From positions 53,555,318 through 53,619,317 of the forward strand of contig NW_026262593.1 of the NCBI RefSeq assembly GCF_021869535.1: a stretch of 64,000 nucleotides of DNA, written 5' to 3'. The position numbers were made by a program, and so were the translations under genes. This DNA comes from Mytilus californianus. Taxonomy: Eukaryota > Mollusca > Bivalvia > Mytilida > Mytilidae. Below, in pieces: positions 1 to 10,600 of this stretch; the first letter of the stretch is position 1; every line of letters begins with the position of its first letter. The notes beneath the pieces are model-generated. The model saw nothing but the letters and a program-made list of their open reading frames with translations, had not been told where the DNA came from and ran no database searches.

Positions 1-492
1 ATTTCTATCTGGTATTATATGGCCAAAACATGTCCAAGAATTCTGTAATATTCCTGGACTTATATCTTCCTTATTATCAAAAATAAGTGGAACCCTCTTT
101 TAGGTGGGTCTCATTGGGGTCTAAGCGTGACGCGGGAATGCCGATTCTTTGTAAGCGTGACACGTGAAAGTCAAATTATTGTGCCGTGAAAACAGAAATG
201 AAGTCTAGCGGGATACAGGAAATTACAAAAAAATGAGAATTGCTTACATACTTAGTGTAAGCGGGATACAGGAATCTGACAAAACATTAAGGGGGATTCG
301 GGATCAGAACCCCCCAATGAGACCCCCTTTTAGAAAAGTTGTTCCAAATATAATAAATTTTTCCCTTTTTAAGTTAAAAAATCGAAGTTTTGCTTTTTTC
401 ATTTTTACAACAGTGAAACGACCCCTTGTCTCAGGGACAGTCCCTCATTTAAGGGATATCCCTCATTTGGGGGGTTGTTCCCAACCTGTATA
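1..492. mobile_element. Outer repeat split by the MITE at 104-326 (truncated by window edge)
   Basis: Outer segments 1-103 and 327-490 match, in reverse order, 58190-58440. One end (about 467-490) reads TGGGGGGTTGTTCCCAACCTG, whose inverse starts the other copy at 58190. The second terminus lies outside the window. Confidence 0.6.
97..333. mobile_element. 223-bp MITE with 7-bp target-site duplication, copy 1
   Basis: Element 104-326 is bounded by CTTTTAG (97-103 and 327-333). Ends are inverted: GGGTCTCATTGGGG near the left and CCCCAATGAGACCC at the right. The interior repeats a motif like AAGCGTGACRCGGGAA four times. It splits another repeat: the flanks (AAGTGGAACCCT and AAAAGTTGTTCC) are contiguous, apart from a CTTTAG-like word, in the related copy near 58330-58365. 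Superfamily unknown. Confidence 0.75.
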
Positions 493-877
493 ATTTACAC
501 AAGGTTGTAATGAACCTTAATTAAAATATCGTTTCTTTCTGAAACTTACCTTCTATTAGAACAATGTTAGATTTTTCTTGCCCCTTGGCCAAATCACCAA
601 TCATGTCGTAAGAAAATCTTAATCTATAGATAGTAATCTTCAAAAATATGAAGTATGTCGTTACTAAAAATTGGGAATATGACTCCAATGGGCGCAGACA
701 TCTTGTAGAATCGCAGCAAATATGATTATTTTTTTATGTCCTATTACAAAATAAATTTACTATAAATCTCAATTTGACTTTATAGCAACAATAGTAATAA
801 AATCATTTAATATTTCTATGATCTTTATTTTTGACCAATGAAGTCGAAAATATTTGTTAGGGAATGATGTAAACAAC
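493..877. other. Upstream region of the UBXN10-like gene
   Basis: AT-rich DNA between the repeat at 1-492 and the proposed start codon. No TATA box, CpG cluster or further exon could be supported; a promoter or 5' UTR may lie here. Confidence 0.3.
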
Positions 878-1004
878 ATGGCGGATTCTTGTCGTCCTGC
901 TAGTCGTCATGGAGGGAGGTACAGCGCAAATCATGACCGTGCGGACGTTCAATACTCTGACAATCTTCCTTCTTACTCTACAGTGGAATACAGAAATGTT
1001 GACG
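878..1004 (+). CDS. UBXN10: UBXN10-like coding exon 1 (start exon)
   Basis: The ATG at 878 opens a 42-codon stretch MADSCRPASRHGGRYSANHD... followed by one extra base. The donor chosen, GACG|GTGCTT at 1005, is weak, but it is the only GT after the last informative codons that gives phase 1, which exon 2 requires. The next in-frame codons are GCT TAG, so the frame closes just past the donor. Alternative: this exon is not used and translation starts at the ATG at 3719, two bases into exon 2. Confidence 0.55.
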
Positions 1005-4000
1005 GTGCTTAGACCCTTATCACACCCTTTTAAATTACATTTTTTTATACACTGACCTTCTTATTTCGTCAAGTTCAAGGCAATATGCTGTAGAAAAAAC
1101 ATACATGCCATATGGACTGGCAATGATTCAAAATAAATACGTTCAATACCTTTATGTAACCTCTTTTAATCTTCAGATTTGTGTTCTGTTCCAGAGGGCA
1201 GCAATCAGAATCCAGGATTCATGATTATTTATTATCTTTTAATATGAGGCAGGCATTACCTGTGAAATGGGACGAAGTCTATATAAATTATTTTTTTTAA
1301 TTCAAACATATTTTTTAAAGTTCTTAATCGTTTAAAAAAGAAACGGAATTACCGTATCGTTTCCGATTTTGGTTCTGTTGTTAGGGATTTCAGTTGTGAC
1401 TTTATTTTAGTTATGACGTCACATTAAATGTAAACAAAGAAACGCTATCATCAGGTAACGTTTTTTCATATCAAAGAATAATTAGAAATGAAATTGTTAT
1501 TGTGTTCCTTCCTATATTTTACTGGACTGATAAATATATATTTCACTCAAAGTCTCATGACAAACGAGACTGGAAGAAGGAAGTAGATTTCTGCGCTAAT
1601 TCGTGAATTAAAAAAAGTTACAAAAAAAAAGTTAACGATTTTGAGTTCATTAGTACAATGAAAATTTCGGGGAATTTTTTTTTTTTTTTTTTTTTTATTG
1701 ATTTTTCTACTGTAATAGGGGACTTTGTCCACTTATTACAGCCATGAGTCAATGAGGTATCAGGTCCAATCGCGCCCAATAAACTTTCGCACCCTACACG
1801 TTCGCCCCCCACACGTTCGCCCCCTAGGTCCGTTTGCACCCTACACGTTCGCACCCAATTTTTATTCAATTTCAATTTGAATTATTAGATACTTTTTTAT
1901 ATGTTTATACCAAAAAAAATATATTTTCCTGAATAAAAATTGGGAAATTATTATATGAATGTTATTATTTTGGTTTTTTTTCATCAATTTGATGATTAAT
2001 TATTAAATGTTAATTATGTACAAATGTATGATTACTGCTAATTGGTATTTATACACAGCTAAATTTGGTATTATTGTTGTGTGTTTTAAAATCATGATTG
2101 TTGTTTTAACTTGCTTTGATGTAAATACTGCATGTATTTAGCTTGGTATGAGTAAAACATTGAAGATTTTAAAAGAAAAACATGAACATGATGAAAGATA
2201 ATTGATTTTAACAGCTTGGCCCCTTTGATCTCACTTTATTTTGAAACAATGAAAATCAAAATTATATCACAACACTAACCAAAAGATGATTAAGATTTAT
2301 TCAACACAAAAAACAAACGTTGTCAGAATCTCACTTTATTTAGAAACAATGATTTTTTTTTATAGAAATACACTAACCAAAACATGATTAAGATTTATTC
2401 AACACAAAAAAATGTTGTCAGAATCTCACTTTATTTTGAAACAATGAAAAAAAAAATATTTACAGCAATACACTTACCAAAACTCGATTACAAAATTATT
2501 AAACACAAAACCAATAAAAAGGGTACGACGTGTAGGGTGCGAACGGACTTTGGGTGCGAATGTGTAGGGTGCGAAAGTGAAAGGGGGTAAACGTGAATGG
2601 GCGCGAACGGACCCGGATTCCAGCCATGAGGAGTTTATGGATGTCAGTTAGCCAACAATCACAATTACCCACATAACTGTTTGCCCATATTCACATTGTC
2701 TCTGGGTCTGTTTGCCCTCATTTTTAATTTTGTCTTTTGGTTGTATTTATATAAACACAGTAGACTTGCGAAACTTCATATTTTTTTCTGACATACATGC
2801 AAGCCAAACTATTGCTAGTCCTTCCTAAAATTTGGTGGTCCTTAATTATTTTGGGAATTATGACTTAATTTGTGATATAAGCTATATGATGATGGAAAAA
2901 CATTAGGCAATTTGGTACAAATGTAGGTCTTCATTCAGAAACATTACACTCCTTTCATAAGTGGGGCGTGTTGGTAGGTCTTTATTCAGCAGCATCAGAC
3001 TCCTTTTCATTAGTTGGGCAAGCAAGTGGGTCTTTCTTCAGCAGGTTTAAACTTCTTTCATTGGTGGTTTAAGTCTTGGCGAGTAGGCCTGAGGGAATTT
3101 GTCAATTGAGCTAAGTTGTCAGGGATTCAAGGAGATCAAACACATAACATGATAATACCAAATTGGCATCGTACATATATATCAATCAACAATCATTAAA
3201 ATTGATTCTAATTAAATACCAATCTATAAAATGAAGCCAAACAGCAATTAATCTCAAAAATAAAACATAAAAAAGTTTTTTCTCCCATAAGTTTACCTGT
3301 AATTTACATGAAGAACAAATGTACTTAAACATGTTAAATACACAACTGTATAAATACTTAAATACAGAACTCAAAATTGCTAAATTGTGATCTTTGAGAT
3401 GGAATAGTTGCGGTCCTTAAATCATTTAAATAAAACTAAAATTCCAAAACAAGAAAAAATACTCTTTAATCAGTATTTCTGGAAAAGGGGCCCTAATTGA
3501 TTCCCCAAATTATTTCGGACCAGTAAATCGTCTGAACACTTTAAATTGTAGCTGAATGTTATCACAATATGACATTTCTAACTAACACAGACTCTTTACA
3601 AACCGTACATGCATGATTTTGATGTTTAAAGTCAGACTAGGAAAAGTAACCCACAACACTCAACAGCAAGCCAAAAAAGATTTGCTTTCTTTTTTATATA
3701 GATTTTCAATTTTCAGAAATGTATCGACAAAAGCACAGTCCTGTCCTAATGGAAAGAACAATTGAACGTCCAAAAACTGGACGAGGCTATAGACGAATTC
3801 GACCGCAATCTCGTGGAGGTAGAGAAGAAATTTTTGATGAAACAAAAACTGGAAGACCTACTTCAAGAGTAGGATTTAGACCTGATACATATGATAGGTA
3901 TGATAGTCATTCTCAAGGTCCCTCAGACATGTGGCAATGTCCAGTAATAAATGGTTTGGTCCAGTAATACTCATAATGTAAATGACTGCTAAAACACTGA

Positions 4001-4582
4001 CTGGACCAAAAGACCACTGGGGACCAAAAAACTTCAGAACCTCTGAAATTTAAACAATAATAACTTGAGACCAAGAACAGTGTTCTCAAAAACCGGTGTG
4101 TTGGTCTTGATCACGGAAAATCAGGTAGGTTCATCAGTTTTTAGTGCAGTGTGGTGGTTTTATTCTTGTTTTTTTTGTTGCTTTCTGGCTAAATAAAATT
4201 GTTTATCAATATTTGATATGCAACCATATAATTATTGTGCAAATTGGCATTATCTAATTTAAACCTGGTAGTAATTGATAGCCAAAATTTTACTGCACTT
4301 ACAGGACCACAAAATTTTCACTGGGACCACCAGATTTGCCATCTTAGTGGTCTTAATGTCCACCAGGCTAAAACAGATTTCAAAAACTCTGCAAGAAATG
4401 AAAAAAGTATACTGACTGACTAATTGCCTGAGGGAGCCCTCCCAAAATTTGTTAAGTTGAAATTCTCATAATATTACATTAGTAGCAAAAAATATGAATG
4501 CTAACATTTCATTGAATCACTGCTTATTATACGACCGCAAAAATTAAAAATTTTTTGGTCGTATATTGGTATGACGTTGGCG

Positions 4583-4614
<32 letters not shown>

Positions 4615-7600
4615 GTCGTCGTCGTCCGGCGTCGTCCGAAGACACATTGGTTTTCGCACTCTAACTTTAGTTTAAGTGAATGGATCTCCATGAAATTTCA
4701 CCATAAGGTTCAATACCACAAAAGGAAGGTTGGGATTGATTTTGGGGGTTATGGTACCAACAGTTAAGGAATTAGGGGCCAAAAATAAGCATTTTTGTAA
4801 CTTTCAGACAATAACTTGTGTGTAAGTGTATGGATCTCTCTGACATTGTACCACAAGGTTCCATATCACAAAGGGAAGGCTGTAATTGATTTTGGGGGTA
4901 ATTGCCTCAAAATTTTAGGAATTAGGGGCCAAAAAAGGGGCAAAAAACAAGCATTTTTCTAGTTTCATGACAATAACTTGTGTGTAAGTGTTTGGATATT
5001 TCTGAAATTGTACTACAAGGTTCCATATCACAAAGGGAAAGCTGGGTTTGAGTTTGGGGGTAATCGCCCTAAACGTTTAGGAATTTGGGGCCAAAAAGGG
5101 GCCAAAAAACACATTTTTTTCTAGTTTCCAGACAATAACTTGTGTTCAAGTGTATGGATCTCTCTGAAATTGTACTGCAAGGTACCATACCACAAAGGGA
5201 AGGCTGGGATTGAGTTTGGGGGGGATGAATCATAAGGGGGTTCAAAAAATTTGGGGGGGGGGATTTTTTTTTTTTTTTTTTTTCTTTTTTTTCCTTTTTT
5301 TTTTCTTTTAAAATTTTCCATTTTAAGTTGGTTATTTCTGATTTATATTTAAAAGCAAATAATAATGATATGGTAGGAGATACACACCAAACAGGATGTG
5401 TAAATTATTATATAATAAGTATTGTGCAATAGCAAGAAATTTTCAATTGCACAGTATTGCACAATAGCAAGAAATCTTCAATTGCACAGTATTGCGCAAT
5501 AGCAAGAAATCTTCAATTTAACAGTATTGAGCAATAGCAAGAAATATCCAATAGCACAATATTGCGCAATAGCAAGAAATTGTCAATTGTACAGTATTGC
5601 GCAATAGCAAGAAATATTCAATTGCACAGTATTGTGCAAAAGAAGATACTTCGTATAAATTGCTTATTTCTTGATCAATTTCAATGGGGTTTTATTCTTG
5701 AATTCTTGGGGTTCTTTAATATGCTGAATCTAACTGTGTATTAAGTTTTTGGATTTTGGGCCCCGTTTTTAAATTGGTCCACATTGAGGTCCAAAGGGTC
5801 CAAAATTAAACTTTGTTTGATTTCATCAAAAATTGAATTATTGGGGTTCTTTGATATGCCGAATCTAACCGTGTATTTAGATTTTTAATTTTGGGTCCCG
5901 TTTTTTAAATTTGTCTACATTAAGGTCCAAAGGGTCCAAAATTAAACTTAGTTTGATTTTAACAAAAATTGAATTCTTAGGGTTCTTTGATATGCTGAAT
6001 CTAAACATGTGTTTAGATTTTTGATTATGGGCCCAGTTTTCAAGTTGGTCCAAGTTGGGGTCCAAAATTAAACTTTGTTTGATTTCAACAAAAATTGAAT
6101 ATATGGGGTTCTTTGATATGCTGAATCTAAACATGTATTTAGATTTTAGATTTTTGGCCCAGTTTTCAAGTTGGTCCAAATTGGGGTCCAAAATTAAACT
6201 TTGTTTGATTTCAACAAAAATTGAATATATGGGGTTCTTTGATATGCTGAATCTTACCATGTATTTAGATTTTTTATTTGTGGGCCCGCTATCAAATTGG
6301 TTCATATTGAGGTCAAAAGGGTCCAAAATTAAACTTTGTTTGATTTCATCAAAAATTGAATTATTGGGGTTCTTTGATATGCCAAATCTAACCGTGTATT
6401 TAGATTTTTAATTTTGGGTCCTGTTTTTTAAATTGGTCTACATTAAGGTCCAAAGGGTCCAAAATTAAACTTAGTTTGATTTTAACAAAAATTGAATTTT
6501 TGGGGTTCTTTGATATGCTGAATCTAAACATGTGTTTAGATTTTTGATTATGGGACCAGTTTTCAAGTTGGTCCAAGTTGGGGTCCAAAATTAAACTTTG
6601 TTTGATTTCAACAAAAATTGAATATATGGGGTTCTTTGATATGCTGAATCTAAACATGTATTTAGATTTTAGATTTTTGGCCCAGTTTTCAAGATGGTCC
6701 AAATTGGGGTCCAAAATTAAACTTTGTTTGATTTCAACAAAAATTGAATATATGGGGTTCTTTGATATGCTGAATCTTACCATGTATTTAGATTTTTTAT
6801 TTGTGGGCCCACTATCAAATTGGTTCATATTGAGGTCAAAAGGGTCCAAAATTAAACTTTGTTTGATTTCATCAAAAATTGAATTATTGGGGTTCTTTGA
6901 TATGCCAAATCTAACTGTGTTTGTAGATTTTTAATTTAGGGTCCCGTTTTTTAAATTTGTCTACATTAAGGTCCAAAGGGTCCAAAATTAAACTTAGTTT
7001 GATTTTAACAAAAATTGAATTCTTCGGGTACTTTGATATGCTGAATCTAAACATGTGTTTAGATTTTTGATTATGGGACCAGTTTTCAAGTTTGTCCAAG
7101 TTGGGGTCCAAAATTAAACTTTGTTTGATTTCAACAAAAATTGAATATATGGGGTTCTTTGATATGCTGAATCTAACCATGTATTTTGATTTTGGACATT
7201 GGACCATAATAGGTAAATTAAAAAAATTGAAGTTCTTAGACCACATTCTTTCTGTGTCAGAAACCTATGCTGTGTCAAATATTTAATCACAATCCAAATT
7301 CAGAGCTGTATCAAGCTTGAATGTTGTGTCCATACTTGCCCCAACTGTTCAGGGTTCGACCTCTGCGGTCGTATCAAGCTGCGCCCAGCGAAGCATTTTA
7401 TTCCTTTCAGTGTTATCCCTAACATGTGCTTGAAAAAGTAAAATCACAAAAATACTGAACTCCGAGGAATATTCAAAAAGGAAAGTCCCTAATCAAATGG
7501 CAAAATCAAAAGCTCAAACACATCAAACAAATGGATAACAACTGTCATATTCCTGTCTTGGTACCAGCATTTTCTTATTTAGAAAATGGTGGATTGAACC

Positions 7601-10600
7601 TGGTTTTATAGCTAGCTAAACCTCTCACTTGTATGACAGTCGCATCAAATTCCATTATATTGACAACGATGTGTGAACAAAACAAACAGACACAATAGGT
7701 AAAAATGTCAAAAATAGGGGTACAGCAGTCAACATTGTGTTATAATCTTAATCCCTGTAAAAACAAACAAATGTAACGAAGAAGCACAAAAAGGCATACA
7801 TCAAATTTAACATCTTCATTTTGTTTTTTTATTACTGTAAATTCAGAAATTATTGCGTGCATTTATTATTGCGATTTTGTCATTTTAGACTAAAATGCGA
7901 TTTTAATTTTTGCGATATTAAAAAACAATCTTGTTTAATTCATATAAAAAATTTCAAAATGTGTGTTCGAATTATTGCGATTATAACCCTGTCGCATTTT
8001 TCGCAATAATAAAAACATCGCAATAATTTCTGAATTATAAAGGATGAAATTAATGTAACAAGCCCACAGGCAAATGGCAAATAAAAGTTCGCTAGTCATT
8101 CATTAGCATAAATTTTAATGAGTTGAAATGATATGCTGATCACATGTATCATTTCACAGACGTTTTAGTTTTTAAAAGAGTTTCCATGTCACATTTGTTC
8201 ACATCTAAACATGAGGGTGTCTGATGGGTTATTTTCTTTCTTCGTGATCGGCACATTTTCGCTATCGTGATCCGTTTTTCTACAGATTTTTTTTTTTTAT
8301 ATTTTCGTGATCCGTGATCATGGAAATTTATTTTCTGTGAATCGTGATTGACAAAAAAATCAACTCGTGAATCGTGATGAGAGTATCATGAGACCCCCCC
8401 CATCAGGCCCCTCTAACATGTACTTTGCAGAAATAGAATACACAGCTTCAGTGTAGTTACAGATATGTATATAAAGCTGCTTAAAATTCTAACGTAGAAA
8501 TTGTCCAAGTATTGACCAATAATTTTATTATTTATATACATGTACGTGAATTGAAACATTTGTTTATACTATTAGATAAGACTTGCTAAAACTACATCAG
8601 GATAATGATTGATAAGGTTTTAATTGAAGTTTTCAACATGTTCAAAAGAACGTCATGTCGTGTTCAGAATTTCAGAATAGAAAAATGAAATGTTCTGTTC
8701 TCAATGATAATTTTATTTCCTACTTTTTTATAGGCATGACTATGATGAATTTTCAAGACAAGAACCAAGAGTTGTTTCTGATAGTAGTGATTCAGAAAAT
8801 TCCTCACCAGGGGGAGGTAATAATTCTCCAATTGGAAACAGTCCATCACAAAAGATGTCACCTCATCAAATGTCTGTATCTCCAGTAGAAGAATATTTAT
8901 CTGCTCAGTCACCCTCAGCATTTAGATTGTTATCTCGAGAAACTGTTCATCAGGTATTAACATAAACAATCGTATACAGTCAACAGTCAAACCTATTAGA
9001 TAAAGGTTACCTCTTTTTTTTAAAACAAAAACCTGCCTTGTCAGTTCACAATTTTCTTGGCCTGCTGTAGTTTTGAACTTTAATTTAAAAGGTGACCTCT
9101 GTTATAAGGTCGTATTTTTTGGTCCTGAGGGTGACCTTTATACAGGTTTGACTGTACTTGTGTAAATAGCCCTTTACAGTAAGTCATTTTGAAATCTTGT
9201 GTTTGTGACATCATGTCTTGTAGGGTTGGGTAGGTACATGTAGGTAGGGATTACCATATATTAACAACATAAATTACATGTTTTAGACAAGAAAATGATG
9301 TTAGAACACAAAAAAATACTTTTTACAAAAATGTGAAATGATTTGTGTCAAAAATTTTTCTGGTACTTAGATACAAACTACTGGGTAAATAAATGAGGGT
9401 TGGTAGTTGAATTTTCATATCAATTTGAACATTTCAAATATAATTGAAAATGCAAGGTTTTCCAAGAATTCTCTGTTTTTCTTACTAAATTGTCTTCTTT
9501 AAAAATGTGTTTGTTGAAATCAGCAAACTTAATATATAAATTTTATGTTTTCAGTCTGTTGAAATCTAAACAGTTTGTTTGATATTGATAAATAAATATA
9601 ATTGAAAAATTTTTACTTAATTTGATGAAAGATATAAAAAAAAAATTTTTTACAGAGAAGTCCTCTTGGAAGTCCATACCAAAGAGAAACAAATCAGAGG
9701 AGTCCATTAAGTAGTCCTTATCATGGAGATACTGGACTTCAGAAAAGTCCCCTAGGAAGTCCGTACCACAGTCATCGACCAGCTAGAAGACAACAACAAC
9801 AACAACCTGATTATGCAAATGAGGAACAAGTTTTTGACTTTGACGGCAATTCATATGACAAAAGATACGAGACTCCCTTGTCTTATTCAGGAAATGAACA
9901 ATATCAGTACACTGATACTCAGCCTCAGGACAGCCAATCATATGGTGATTATGGGGTTTCCTCAGAAAATCCACCAGATGGGTATGCCCCAATTTTAAGT
10001 GGTAAAAATAGATACAAATATGGACATTATCAGCATGTGGATAATTCAGATACATACCAGTCAGATGTCATGCCTGTTCATGAGGAGCCTCAAACTCCTA
10101 GACCCTCATCTTCTAGACCACGGTCCTCTAGACCAAAGTCTGCAAGGAAGAGACCACAAAGTGGTAGAAAACGGCAGGAAGAGCAATATGTTAATGACGA
10201 TGCTTACAGCCAGGCTACTGGTAAGATAAATAAGAAGCCACCATTTGGAAATCAATTGAATTTAAATCATTAAATTGCACGGGATATCTGTTTACAAAAT
10301 TATATTTATAGTTTGTTTTCATGGATACAATTATATGATTAAATTTTTTGACTAAACATGTCCTCCATGGAAATGTTACAAAATTACAGAAGACAATGAT
10401 GTACCTTTGCACCTCCTAATTCATTTCTTTCTCTGATGATCTTTGGGGGTTTCCCATAGCTAATTATATACTTTGCAAGGGGCTGGGTATCATTTTGTGA
10501 ACCTTACTCACAATACCTCTAGATAGTTTTCTTTAGCCTTACTATTTACAAAAGTAAAGTTTCATAATTTTTATGCATTTCTCTTTTAGACTCAACAGTG

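Larger units (their letters stand above)
4529..7402 (+). mobile_element. Helentron-like non-autonomous element, family A copy A
   Basis: Begins ATACGACCGCA and has the inverse TGCGGTCGTAT at 7362-7372, followed by a hairpin GCTGCGC-CCA-GCGAAGC (one mismatch) and ATTTTATT. Between lie a GTC microsatellite (about 4579-4640), about four units of a 160-bp repeat (4640-5240), a purine/pyrimidine run, a 35-bp array (5420-5640) and a 131-bp-monomer array (5700-7210). Subterminal inverted repeats, internal arrays and one 3' hairpin without duplication fit HINE elements. It lies in sense in intron 2. Confidence 0.7.

Noticed and set aside
4555-4767. ORF with a Val run followed by RRRPKTHW
   Set aside because: The Val run is the GTC microsatellite, and the rest is the 160-bp repeat of family A.
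5420-5640. 35-bp regular repeats as a CRISPR array
   Set aside because: Units are contiguous with no unique spacers, and the genome is eukaryotic.
5877-6849. 149-codon and 118-codon ORFs on opposite strands, also at 33136-34592
   Set aside because: They repeat with the 523-bp array period, overlap on both strands and have satellite-derived low-complexity sequence; no start context or family.
8664-8921. 85-codon minus-strand ORF
   Set aside because: Antisense shadow of UBXN10-like exon 3, which has matching splice sites.
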